From Microbulbifer flavimaris (GTDB lineage: Bacteria; Pseudomonadota; Gammaproteobacteria; Pseudomonadales; Cellvibrionaceae): 64,000 nt of DNA. The notes below the pieces were generated by a model, which worked only from the letters and a program-made list of their open reading frames with translations, was not told where the DNA came from and ran no database searches. Position numbers and translations under genes: made by a program. Below, piece after piece: positions 25,788-34,662 of the stretch; within the stretch, counting starts at the first letter, position 1, and each line of letters begins with the position of its first letter. The stretch covers positions 434,001 through 498,000 of the forward strand of contig NZ_LRFG02000002.1 of the NCBI RefSeq assembly GCF_001641755.2. Direction: 5' to 3'.

Positions 25788-27710
25788 ATGAAAAAGACGC
25801 CGATCAATCCGTCCCGCCGTACACTGTTCAAAGCCGTTGGCGCGTTGACTGCCAGCACTGCTACCGCGAGCCTGTTTTCCGCCTGCAGCCGCGATCCACA
25901 ACGCCAAAACAGCGCGCTTTCGTTCAAGGAAATACCCCACGGTCTGGATGCCCATCACCATCTCCCCGAAGATTATCAGGCGGAAGTGCTGCTGCGCTGG
26001 GGCGACCCACTACACCAGGGCGAAGAGGAGTTTGAGCCGGCCAGACTCGATGCAGAATCCCAGGCGCGGCGCTTTGGTTATAACAATGACTTTATCGCGT
26101 TTATGCCGCTGGACACCGATGCGGGACCGGGAGAAAACATACGCCACATGGCGAGCGGAAACAGCGAGCGGGGTTTGCTGTGCGTGAATCATGAATACAC
26201 CCAGCCTCACCTGATGTTTTCCGGCTACAACGATGAACACAGCGCCACTCGCGGTGTCAGTGCCAAACACGTGGCCATAGAGCAGGCCGCCTGCGGCCAT
26301 GCCATTACCGAGATCGAGAAAACCGCAAACGGGTGGCAGCCGGTGCTCGACAGCCCCTATAACCGCCGTATCACACTGTCTACTGCCATGAACATCGTCG
26401 GCCCCGCCGCCGGCGACCGCCGGTTACAGACCGCGGCCGACCCTGCCGGCAAGACTGTGCTCGGCACTGTGGGTAACTGCGCCGGTGGCAAGACGCCCTG
26501 GGGCACGGTGCTGATAGCCGAGGAGGGTTTTGGCGGCGCCTTCCAGGGGGATCCGGACAATATTGCCGATCCGGTGGAGGCACTGAATCACCATACTTTT
26601 GGTATTTCTCCGGAAAACCGCAATTGGGGCGATTACGATCATCGTTTCGATATTGAGCGGGAGCCCCATGAGCCCAACCGTTTCGGCTGGATGGTGGAAT
26701 TCGACCCCTATGATCCACAGTCACAACCGCGCAAGCTCACAAGCCTGGGCCGGTTCGAACACGAGGGCTTTACCCTGGTGTGCAAGCCCGGCCAGCCAGT
26801 AGTCGCCTACGGTGGTGACGATGATGAACACCAGTTCGTCTACCGCTATGTCTCCCGGGACAATTACGAACCGGGCAACGACGGCCACAACCGCTCCCTG
26901 CTGCTGGAGGGCACCCTGTTTGCCGGCCAGTTCAATGAGGACGGTTCCGGCGAGTGGTTGCCGCTGGTGTTCGGTCAGGGACCACTGACGCCGGACAATG
27001 GCTTCCACAACCAGGCGGATGTGCTGATCGATGCGCGCCGCGCTGCGGCACTGCTGGGAGCGACCCCCATGGATCGCCCCGAGGACGTGGAAACCAATCC
27101 GGTCAACGACTGCACCTACGTGATGCTGACCAAGAACAAGCGGCGCATCGTGGCCAATGCAGCCAATCCAAGACAGAAAAACGCCACGGGCCACGTGCTG
27201 GAAATCGTACCGCCGGGCCAATACGGCCAGCGCGATCACGCCAGTGATACCTTCCAGTGGACAACCTTCCTGCTCGGTGGCAACCCCAATGCCGAAGAGC
27301 CAAACCAGCGCGGCGCCTACGGGCAGCAGACACCCGGTGCCATCTCACCCCACGGCTGGTTCGCCAATCCGGACAATGTCGCGTTCGATCCCCGCGGCAA
27401 TATGTGGATCGCCACCGACGGCTGTGAAGATTTTGGATTCCACGACGGGCTCTGGGCCATGGCCACCGAAGGCGATTTGCGCGCCGCGCCCAGGCACTTT
27501 TTCGGCTGCCCCGAGGGGGCCGAAGTCTGCGGGCCGGAATTTACTCCGGATGGCTCGACGCTGTTCGTGGCCGTGCAGCATCCGGCGGATGGCGGCCGCT
27601 CCACCTTTGACAATCCCATGCACCGCTGGCCGGACAATGACCCGAAGCTGCCGCCACGCCCGTCCGTTCTGGCGATCCATCGTCCCGATGGCAAACCGGT
27701 GGGCAGTTGA
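25788..27710 (+). CDS. phoX: PhoX-family phosphatase (DUF839), Tat-exported
   Basis: 640 residues. A Tat signal (SRRTLFKAVGALTASTATASL) at residues ~8-28 precedes a large propeller-type domain. Family motifs are LLCVNHEYTQPH, GNCAGGKTPWGTVLIAEEGF and SPHGWFANPDNVAFDPRGNMWIATDG, typical of PhoX alkaline phosphatases that bind iron and calcium. These enzymes release phosphate from organic esters outside the cytoplasm and are common in marine bacteria. The start is placed just before the Tat motif; the open frame upstream is not protein-like. A single gene, presumably induced by phosphate shortage, though the Pho box upstream is weak. Confidence 0.9.
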   Translation: MKKTPINPSRRTLFKAVGALTASTATASLFSACSRDPQRQNSALSFKEIPHGLDAHHHLPEDYQAEVLLRWGDPLHQGEEEFEPARLDAESQARRFGYNNDFIAFMPLDTDAGPGENIRHMASGNSERGLLCVNHEYTQPHLMFSGYNDEHSATRGVSAKHVAIEQAACGHAITEIEKTANGWQPVLDSPYNRRITLSTAMNIVGPAAGDRRLQTAADPAGKTVLGTVGNCAGGKTPWGTVLIAEEGFGGAFQGDPDNIADPVEALNHHTFGISPENRNWGDYDHRFDIEREPHEPNRFGWMVEFDPYDPQSQPRKLTSLGRFEHEGFTLVCKPGQPVVAYGGDDDEHQFVYRYVSRDNYEPGNDGHNRSLLLEGTLFAGQFNEDGSGEWLPLVFGQGPLTPDNGFHNQADVLIDARRAAALLGATPMDRPEDVETNPVNDCTYVMLTKNKRRIVANAANPRQKNATGHVLEIVPPGQYGQRDHASDTFQWTTFLLGGNPNAEEPNQRGAYGQQTPGAISPHGWFANPDNVAFDPRGNMWIATDGCEDFGFHDGLWAMATEGDLRAAPRHFFGCPEGAEVCGPEFTPDGSTLFVAVQHPADGGRSTFDNPMHRWPDNDPKLPPRPSVLAIHRPDGKPVGS

Positions 27711-27827
27711 TGGGAAAGGTACTTGCAAGCGAGGGAGCCATATCCAGCGAGAGCCCCGGTTAAGCGGAGAGACCTCCCATAACGAAGCGGAAGGCATTCA
27801 TTTAAAAAAGCTAAACGCTCAGGACTC

Positions 27828-28436
27828 TCAAATCGAGAAAAACTGCTGGATGCCCAGCAGCACATTGGTGGTCGCCACCGAGGCAAGAATCAGGCCCATC
27901 ACCCGACTGACAATGCTGGCGCCGGCCTCGCCGATAAAGCGGAAAATCCACTGGGCAGTGAGCAGTATTGCCAGCACGATACCCAGCACGGCGAACATGG
28001 CCGTGGCGGTGCGGAACTGGTGAATCGGGTCGAAGCGGTAGTTATCGGTCAACACCACCGCCGCCAGCATGGCGCCGGGGGAGGCGATTGAGGGCACCGC
28101 CAGGGGAAAGATCGCCGTCTCATGACCACTTTTAACGATCCCCACCTCCTGCTCCGGCTTGCCCTCGCCAAAGATCATGGTCAGGGCAAACAGGAACAAC
28201 ACTACACCGCCGGCGACCTGGAATGCCGATAACGGCACGCCGATCGTCTCCAGCAGGTACTGCCCGGCCATCAGGAAAAACAGCAGGATCGCCGCCGCAA
28301 CCAACACCGCCAGCAGCGCGATCTTGCGTTTCTGCCACTCCGCATGGCGGGCAGTGACGGCAATAAACACCGGCAGGGTACCCACCGGGTCGATCACAGC
28401 AAAGAAAAAGACAAAGCTGCTGATCCAATCGTTCAA
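27828..28436 (-). CDS. MarC-family membrane protein
   Basis: 202 residues with six hydrophobic segments. The signature FFFAVIDPVGTLPVFIAVT near the N-terminus, a second inverted-repeat copy around FPLAVPSIASPGAMLAAVVL, and AGASIVSRVMGLILASVATTN at the end match MarC/UPF0056. Despite the name, MarC proteins have no proven antibiotic-resistance function. Single gene, convergent with phoX and divergent from aceK by about 95 bp. Confidence 0.9.
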   Translation of the reverse strand: MNDWISSFVFFFAVIDPVGTLPVFIAVTARHAEWQKRKIALLAVLVAAAILLFFLMAGQYLLETIGVPLSAFQVAGGVVLFLFALTMIFGEGKPEQEVGIVKSGHETAIFPLAVPSIASPGAMLAAVVLTDNYRFDPIHQFRTATAMFAVLGIVLAILLTAQWIFRFIGEAGASIVSRVMGLILASVATTNVLLGIQQFFSI

Positions 28437-28532
28437 GGGAGGCTCCGGCGCACCGTGCTACTATCGGCTTGATTCCTGCTCGCTTCGGGCTGCAGGAATT
28501 CCTACAAGGGACCTGAAACTGAAGTCTAGTGC

Positions 28533-30284
28533 ATGACCAATCACTCACCGACCGCGCGCCGCATCGCCAAGACCATTCTCAACGGCTTCGATGCCTACTT
28601 TGCCGATTACCAGAACATCACCCTGGGGGCCAAGGCACGCTTCGAAACCGCCTCCTGGCAGGCGGTGCACCAGGCCAACAAGGAGCGTATCGACCTCTAC
28701 AAGACCAAGGTGATGCAGGTCCTCAAGCTGGTGCACGCGGTGACCAGCAAGGACACCACAGACCTGGCGATCTGGCGTGAGGCCCGAGCCACTTTTGCCC
28801 AGCTCATTGCCAACCACAGTAACTACGAAATCGCCGAGACCTTTTTCAACTCGGTATTCTGCAACCAGTACAAGCACGCCCATATCCACGACAGCAACAT
28901 TTTCGTCAAGCCGTCCCGGCCACCGGACGAGAAGCCGCTGCGGGATTACAGCATCTATATCAGCTACAGCGGCCGGGACGGCCTCGAATACATGATCGAG
29001 GACATCCTCAATGACTACGGCTTCTCCGTGCCGTGGGAAGACCTGCAGCGGGATGTGGACAATATCTGCCGCGCCCTGCGCGAGGGCCCACTGACGGGGC
29101 TGGAGAACGAGAAGCAGCTGCGGGTGGATATGCTGGAGTCAGTGTTTTACCGCAACAAGGCCGCCTACCTGGTCGGGCGCATGATGTTTGGCGGCCAGGT
29201 AATCCCCCTGCTGTTGCCCTGCCTGAACAACGGCCGCGGTGGTGTATTCGTTGACACCGTGCTCTACAGCAACGATTCCGCCAGCATCATCTTCAGTTTT
29301 ACCCGTTCCTATTTCATGGTGGACGCGCCCATTCCGTCACGCTTCGTGCGCTTCCTCTCCACCATCATGCCGCTCAAGGAGCGCTCGGAGCTGTACAACT
29401 CCATCGGCTTCCACAAGCATGGCAAGACCGAGTTCTACCGCCATATCCTCGCCCATATGAAGGTGAGCAACGACAAGTTCATCATCGCCCCGGGCATCAA
29501 GGGCATGGTCATGAGCGTATTCACGCTGCCTTCCTACCCGGTGGTATTCAAGGTCATCAAGGACAAGTTCGACCGCCCCAAAACGGTGACCGAGGAGATC
29601 GTGCGGGAGAAGTACAAGTTCGTATCCCGCTCCGACCGGGTCGGCCGCATGGCGGATACCCAGGAGTACACCAACTTTATTTTCTACCGCAACCGCTTCA
29701 GCGAGGAGCTGCTGGCGGAGCTGCAGGAAGTCGCGCCCTCCAAGCTGGTGATGGACGACAAGTGGATCATCATCAAGCACCTGTACGTGGAGCGCCGCAT
29801 GGAGCCGCTCAACCTCTATCTGCAGCACGCCAGTGACGAGGAGACCCGCGAGGCAATGGAGGAGTATGGCAATGCCATCAAACAGCTGGCGGCGGCGAAT
29901 ATCTTCCCCGGCGACATGCTGCTGAAGAACTTTGGCGTCACCCGCCATGGTCGCGTGGTATTTTACGACTACGACGAGCTATGCCCGCTGACGGACTGCC
30001 ACTTCCGCAAGATCCCGGAGGCGCGCACCGCCGAGCAGGAACTGTCCGACCAGCCCTGGTATACGGTGGATGAAGCCGATGTCTTCCCGGAAGAGTTCCG
30101 GCTGTTCTTCTCCGGCAATCCCGTCGCCCGCAAGGCCTTCGAGGACCAGCACAGCGACCTGTATGACTACCGTTACTGGCAGCGCCTGCAGGAACGAATC
30201 CGCGCCGGCCATATTGAGAGCGCCTTCCCCTACCGTCGCAAGTGGCGCTTCAAGCGTCGCTCCCACCGCAAGCCCAAGGGCTAA
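28533..30284 (+). CDS. aceK: Isocitrate dehydrogenase kinase/phosphatase
   Basis: A 583-residue AceK, full length. It phosphorylates or dephosphorylates isocitrate dehydrogenase and so controls flux into the glyoxylate bypass. The ATP-binding motif APGIKGMVM lies at residues ~319-327, followed by FTLPSYPVVFKVIKDKF, and the C-terminal kinase-fold core holds IFPGDMLLKNFGVTRHGRVVFYDYDEL with catalytic aspartate and asparagine. E. coli has aceK after aceBA; here no glyoxylate-cycle genes are adjacent, as in pseudomonads. The start at ATG 28533 is supported by alignment with the family N-terminus. Confidence 0.97.
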   Translation: MTNHSPTARRIAKTILNGFDAYFADYQNITLGAKARFETASWQAVHQANKERIDLYKTKVMQVLKLVHAVTSKDTTDLAIWREARATFAQLIANHSNYEIAETFFNSVFCNQYKHAHIHDSNIFVKPSRPPDEKPLRDYSIYISYSGRDGLEYMIEDILNDYGFSVPWEDLQRDVDNICRALREGPLTGLENEKQLRVDMLESVFYRNKAAYLVGRMMFGGQVIPLLLPCLNNGRGGVFVDTVLYSNDSASIIFSFTRSYFMVDAPIPSRFVRFLSTIMPLKERSELYNSIGFHKHGKTEFYRHILAHMKVSNDKFIIAPGIKGMVMSVFTLPSYPVVFKVIKDKFDRPKTVTEEIVREKYKFVSRSDRVGRMADTQEYTNFIFYRNRFSEELLAELQEVAPSKLVMDDKWIIIKHLYVERRMEPLNLYLQHASDEETREAMEEYGNAIKQLAAANIFPGDMLLKNFGVTRHGRVVFYDYDELCPLTDCHFRKIPEARTAEQELSDQPWYTVDEADVFPEEFRLFFSGNPVARKAFEDQHSDLYDYRYWQRLQERIRAGHIESAFPYRRKWRFKRRSHRKPKG

Positions 30285-30331
30285 GTTAGCGACTATAGTG
30301 AGATGAAGGGCCCTGAGGTAAGGAGATGGTG

Positions 30332-30826
30332 GTGCGGTTCAGCAGTCTTACAGCGATCGTCGGAATTCTGGCTCTGGCGCTAACCAGTGGCTGCGGCTAC
30401 CTGCCCAGTGAAGACACGGTCCGCACCGCAGGCAAGCCCGGCGCTCATGCACGAGTCACAGTGAAAACACAAACCGTCAGTTGCGGTACCCCGGCCCGGG
30501 GTTTTCGCACGATGGGCTTCAAGGAAATCTTCACCTTCAACCGCAGCGACAACCCGGCCTTCAGCGAATCCGGCAAGTTACCGGCGCAGTTTGATGTCTA
30601 CGCCTATGTCTGGGGTCATCAGGACTGTCGCAAGACAAACTCCTGCGGCAAGGGAGACTACTACTGGCTGATCGAGCGCGGCCCCGGGAATGACTTCAGC
30701 ACCTGGGTGGTCACGCCCCAGCACCCCCATTTCACCATCCAGTCCAGTTGCCGCGGCCAGCTCAAAGTGGGCGAGCGCTATCGCTTCTCCTTCAGTCGCG
30801 GCAAGCTGGTCGGTTTCAGTCGCTAG
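30332..30826 (+). CDS. Small lipoprotein of unknown function
   Basis: About 164 residues with a lipobox (LALTSGC, Cys about 22) after a hydrophobic signal. The mature part holds paired cysteines (SCGT, DCRKTNSCGKG, SSCRG), so disulfides are likely. No domain recognised. AAGGAG at 30320-30325 is too close to ATG at 30326, so GTG at 30332 is the likelier start. The TAG stop lies in the left arm of a 125-bp inverted-repeat element at 30823-30947, which may therefore have changed the C-terminus. Confidence 0.7.
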   Translation: MRFSSLTAIVGILALALTSGCGYLPSEDTVRTAGKPGAHARVTVKTQTVSCGTPARGFRTMGFKEIFTFNRSDNPAFSESGKLPAQFDVYAYVWGHQDCRKTNSCGKGDYYWLIERGPGNDFSTWVVTPQHPHFTIQSSCRGQLKVGERYRFSFSRGKLVGFSR

Positions 30827-30947
30827 CCCGGATATGTCACCGGCAGCTTCATATTCAACGTTACTCTATGTTTTCGTTGATGTTATAGCCCCCCTGGGGA
30901 CAAACTTTCACCGGGCATCGCGGCCCAGGGCGACATATCCGGGCTAG
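30823..30947. repeat. 125-bp element with 16-bp perfect terminal inverted repeats (MITE-like)
   Basis: CTAGCCCGGATATGTC at 30823-30838 is mirrored exactly by its reverse complement at 30932-30947, with about 93 bases between and a smaller internal stem (CAACG..CGTTG). Both convergent genes end inside it: the lipoprotein stop TAG in the left arm and the ppk1 stop TAG in the right arm, at equivalent positions. The ends include TA, as for elements that duplicate a TA target. It could be a non-autonomous insertion or a very long-looped bidirectional terminator; no transposase is nearby. Confidence 0.65.
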
Positions 30948-33019
30948 GCCCGCTCGGTCTCTTCCGTCTCGACTGGCGCCAGCTCCGCTGCGCGTCGCTT
31001 GAGGTAGCGGTAGATCGCATCCTGGGCCCGGCAGTCCCGATCGCAGAAATCCGCGATGCGGGTATTGCTCTGGTCCGCGTCCAGTACCCGCGCTTTGTGG
31101 TTATCGCACCACTGCAGCTCCATGATCTTCCTCACCGTCTGCCGGTGCCGCTCGTCCATGATGGGGAAAGTCACCTCAACCCGGTGATCCAGGTTGCGCG
31201 TCATCAGGTCGGCCGAAGAGAGCCAGATCTGTTCATCGCCACCGTTGTGGAAAATATACACCCGCGCGTGCTCAAGGAATTTGTCCACCAGGCTGATCAC
31301 CTGGATGTTCTCGCAGCAATCAGGGACCAGCGAACACATGCTGCGCACGATAATACGCACCTGCACACCGGCGGCGCCCGCGCGACAGAGCCGCTCGATC
31401 ACCTCCTCGTCCACCAGGTTATTGCACTTGAAGAACAGCTCCGCCCGCTGCCCCGCCTGTGCGGCCTCAATCTCCCGGTCGATGGCCTGTAATAGGGCCG
31501 GCCGGGTGGTATAGGGGGAGACAGCGATATTCTGGTAATCCGGGCGCAGGTGGGGCTGCTGCAGAAATTCGAACACATGAAAGGCATCGCGGCCGAGCCC
31601 CTGGTCACTGGTCAGCAGGCTGAAGTCACAGTAAACCCGCGCGGTGCTCTCATTGAAGTTGCCGGTGCCAAAGTGGGTGTAGTAGCGCGGCTCGCCCTCC
31701 TCATCGCGCAGGATAGAAATCAGCTTGCAATGCACTTTCAGGCCCGGCACGCCGTAGATTACCTCGACACCGGCATCCTGCAGCTCGTTGGACCAGTGAA
31801 TATTGGCCTGCTCATCGAAGCGCGCCTGCAGCTCCACTACCGCCACTACTTTCTTGTTGTTGCGCACGGCATTGACCAGCGCCGCTACCACACGGGAGTT
31901 CTTTGCCACCCGATAAAGGTTGATGCGGATCTCGCGCACCGCGGGGTCGATGGCGGCCGAAATCAGGAAGTTGGTGATCGCGCGGAAGTCGTGATAGGGG
32001 TAATAGAGCAGCTGGTCAGCGGCGCGCAACTGGTTGAAGATGCTCTCACTCTCCGGCAAGGTGGGGATCGGCTTCAGCGGCTTGTAGCGGTGCCTGGCCG
32101 AGTCCGCCGGAAAGGTCATGAAATCTTTGGAGTTATGATACCGGCCGCCGGGCGTATAGCTGTCATAGCGGCCCATTTTCAGCTTCTTTTTCACCAGGTT
32201 GAGCAGCACCTCCGGCATGGCGGCATCGTGGGCCATGCGTACCGGGTCGGCCTTCTTGCGCTTTTTCAGCGACTTCGCCACCCGGTCGACAATATTCTGC
32301 GTAATCCCCTCACCCAGCTCCAGTTCCGCATCGCGGCTGATCTTGAACATATAGGCTTCCGCCCGCCGGATCGGCAGCACATTGCGGAACACTTCGGCCA
32401 GGCAGGCCCGGATGATATTGTCGAGAACGATATAGACCTTTTCCTGCTTGCCTTCTCTCGGCGGAATCACCACGAAACGCGGCAGGGTCTCGGTGGGGAT
32501 TTCCATGGCCGCAAAGCGCTCGCGGCCGTCGTCCAACTGCAAGTAGATCGCGAAGTAAATGCTCGCCTCGTTCAGCAGCGGCATGGTCTCACGGTCATCA
32601 ATGAAAAAAGGTTCCAGCTCTGGCAGGACCTCATCGTGAAAATAATTCTCCACGAACTTGCGCTGGCGCGGCGTCAGCTGGGTTTCGTTCACCAGGTGGA
32701 TATGGTGCTTGTCGAGGTCGGAAAGCACCTGGGTGTAGGCGGCAAAGGAGCGCCGCTGCAGCCTCAGAACCCGATCATTGATGCGATCCAGCAGCTCGCC
32801 AAAATAGGATTTTTTCTCTTCGGCCTTGGCAAAAGTGGCCACCCGCCGCACATCCGCCACACGCACGCGGAAAAACTCGTCGAGGTTGCTGGAAAAAATA
32901 CCGAGGAAACGCACGCGCTCAATGATCGGGACCGAATCGTCCTCGACTTCCTGCAGCACACGCTCGTTGAAAGACAGCCAGCTTAGCTCTTTGGGGTACA
33001 GGTGCGTATTATCGGCCAT
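30944..33019 (-). CDS. ppk1: Polyphosphate kinase 1
   Basis: A 691-residue PPK1, the usual length. It makes polyphosphate chains from ATP. The N domain opens with YPKELSWLSFNERVLQEVED; head and catalytic domains carry YRVAKNSRVVAAL, GLKVHCKLISILRDEE (with the conserved HCK histidine region), HFGTGNFNESTARVYCD and LEHARVYIFHNGGDEQIWLSSADLMTRNLDHRVEV (second catalytic His area). ATG at 33017-33019 is chosen; the frame is open to 33076. Divergent from ppx with about 120 bp between, so shared control is plausible. Confidence 0.97.
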   Translation of the reverse strand: MADNTHLYPKELSWLSFNERVLQEVEDDSVPIIERVRFLGIFSSNLDEFFRVRVADVRRVATFAKAEEKKSYFGELLDRINDRVLRLQRRSFAAYTQVLSDLDKHHIHLVNETQLTPRQRKFVENYFHDEVLPELEPFFIDDRETMPLLNEASIYFAIYLQLDDGRERFAAMEIPTETLPRFVVIPPREGKQEKVYIVLDNIIRACLAEVFRNVLPIRRAEAYMFKISRDAELELGEGITQNIVDRVAKSLKKRKKADPVRMAHDAAMPEVLLNLVKKKLKMGRYDSYTPGGRYHNSKDFMTFPADSARHRYKPLKPIPTLPESESIFNQLRAADQLLYYPYHDFRAITNFLISAAIDPAVREIRINLYRVAKNSRVVAALVNAVRNNKKVVAVVELQARFDEQANIHWSNELQDAGVEVIYGVPGLKVHCKLISILRDEEGEPRYYTHFGTGNFNESTARVYCDFSLLTSDQGLGRDAFHVFEFLQQPHLRPDYQNIAVSPYTTRPALLQAIDREIEAAQAGQRAELFFKCNNLVDEEVIERLCRAGAAGVQVRIIVRSMCSLVPDCCENIQVISLVDKFLEHARVYIFHNGGDEQIWLSSADLMTRNLDHRVEVTFPIMDERHRQTVRKIMELQWCDNHKARVLDADQSNTRIADFCDRDCRAQDAIYRYLKRRAAELAPVETEETERA

Positions 33020-33142
33020 TGGTATACTGCTTTGGCTTGGATCCTGCCCGGAAGCCAGCACTGTGCATCCGGGCACTTTTGGTCTAAATAGTAGGGCATT
33101 TTGCTACATTCAGATGAAACTTTAGTGACAGGGTGGAAACAG

Positions 33143-34609
33143 GTGCAAGACGCAGAGCGCTACGCGGCGCTGGATCTCGGTTCAAACAGTTTCCACCTGT
33201 TGCTGGCGGAATTCCGTAACCAGCGCATGGTGCGGCTGCACACCGACAAGGCTATGGTCCGCCTGGCCGCCGGCCTCGACGAGGAGCGCAACCTGGATCC
33301 GGCGGTCGCGGAGCGCGCCCTCGAAGCCCTGCACCGTTTTCGCCCGGTTCTGACCGACCTGCCGGCGGACCACGTGCGGGTGGTGGGCACCAACACCCTG
33401 CGCGCAGCCGCCAATGCGGACGGTTTTCTCGAGCAGGCAGAGTCCACTCTCGGCGTGCCCATTGAAATCATCAGTGGTATCGAGGAAGCGCGGCTGATTT
33501 TCAGTGGCGTGCTTGCCGCCGGCGACGGTCCGCCCCGGCCCCGCTGTGTCATCGATATCGGCGGCGGCTCCACGGAACTGGTGCGCGGCGAGGAGAAACC
33601 GACAAAGCTGGAAAGCCTCTACATGGGCTGCGTCTCTTTCTCGCGCCGATTCTTCCCTGAAGGTGAAATCCGCGACAAGAAGACCAATCATTTCGAGCGC
33701 GCCCGTCGTGCCGCCCGGGCGGAACTGCAGGGCCTGCAGCATATGGCCGCGGACGTGGATGTCGTGGGGGCCTCTGGGACGGTGAAATCCGTTGCCCGGG
33801 TGCTGAACGGTGGCGACCTGGGGACAATCGAAAGGGATGCCATCGACCGCCTGGCTGAGCAGGTGGCGTCGGCCAGGCGTGTAGCGGACCTCGACCTCCC
33901 CGGTCTGGAAGAGGAGCGGCGCCCGGTTTTCGCTGCCGGCCTCGCTGTTCTGCACGCCATTTTCTGCGAACTGGATATCCGCACAATGTCCGTCTCGCCC
34001 TACGCCATTCGCGAGGGCATCGTCCACGACCTGGCCGGCCGCCTGCACGGTGGGGACCGCCGCGCCGATACCGTGGCCGCACTGATGGAAAGCAGCCAGA
34101 TCGACGCCGCCCAGGCTCGCCGCGTCGGCGATACCGCGGTGGCGCTGCTGTCGTCGCTGCGCGAGGATGCCCCGCGTGAGAAGACGCAGCGGCTGCGCTG
34201 GGCTGCCGACCTGCACGAAATCGGGCTCGCCCTCTCCCACAGCAACTTCCGCAAGCTGGGGGCCTATATGGTGGAAAACGCCGACCTGGCTGGCTTCAGC
34301 CGCAGCGAGCAGGAACATCTGGCACACCTGATCCAGAACCAGCGGGGCCGCATCAAATCCCCGCGGGAGCACTATGGCTTCCACCCGGACCCCAGCCTGC
34401 TGCTGAGCCTGCGCCTGGCCTGCATCGCGCACCGGGACCACACCGACCGGGACATCGGGGACTGGCAACTGAGCGCGAGGAAGAGCGGCTTCCGGCTCAG
34501 TATCCCCCAGGTGTGGCTGGATCGACACCCCGCCATCGAAGACCTGCTCTACCAGGAAGCGGAACACTGGCGCGACCAGCCCCAGGCCCTGAGGCTGCAA
34601 ACCGACTAA
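33143..34609 (+). CDS. ppx: Exopolyphosphatase (Ppx/GppA)
   Basis: About 488 residues. The actin-like ATPase fold is shown by LDLGSNSFHLLLAE (phosphate 1), GTNTLRAA, GIEEARLIFSGV, IDIGGGSTELV (phosphate 2) and GASGTVKS. The C-terminal half is the HD-like helical domain (LRWAADLHEIG). The enzyme removes terminal phosphates from polyphosphate; GppA activity on pppGpp cannot be excluded by sequence. GTG at 33143 gives a usual N-terminus; the frame is open to 33101. Divergent from ppk1, the standard pairing of opposing activities. Confidence 0.94.
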   Translation: MQDAERYAALDLGSNSFHLLLAEFRNQRMVRLHTDKAMVRLAAGLDEERNLDPAVAERALEALHRFRPVLTDLPADHVRVVGTNTLRAAANADGFLEQAESTLGVPIEIISGIEEARLIFSGVLAAGDGPPRPRCVIDIGGGSTELVRGEEKPTKLESLYMGCVSFSRRFFPEGEIRDKKTNHFERARRAARAELQGLQHMAADVDVVGASGTVKSVARVLNGGDLGTIERDAIDRLAEQVASARRVADLDLPGLEEERRPVFAAGLAVLHAIFCELDIRTMSVSPYAIREGIVHDLAGRLHGGDRRADTVAALMESSQIDAAQARRVGDTAVALLSSLREDAPREKTQRLRWAADLHEIGLALSHSNFRKLGAYMVENADLAGFSRSEQEHLAHLIQNQRGRIKSPREHYGFHPDPSLLLSLRLACIAHRDHTDRDIGDWQLSARKSGFRLSIPQVWLDRHPAIEDLLYQEAEHWRDQPQALRLQTD

Positions 34610-34662
34610 TCAGTGCGGGCCGGCTAGCTGGCCCCTGCCCCAGCCCCCTACAATAAAACATT

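Noticed and set aside
31550..32986. 478-codon plus-strand frame opposite ppk1
   Set aside because: Antisense shadow; ppk1 is full length with all motifs on the other strand.
33182..34600. 472-codon minus-strand frame opposite ppx
   Set aside because: Antisense shadow of ppx; no recognisable domain and no ribosome site.
34613..34636. GC-rich inverted repeat between ppx and selO (GGGCCGGCTAGCTGGCCC)
   Set aside because: No loop to speak of and no U tract; selO likely shares the transcript, so not called a terminator.
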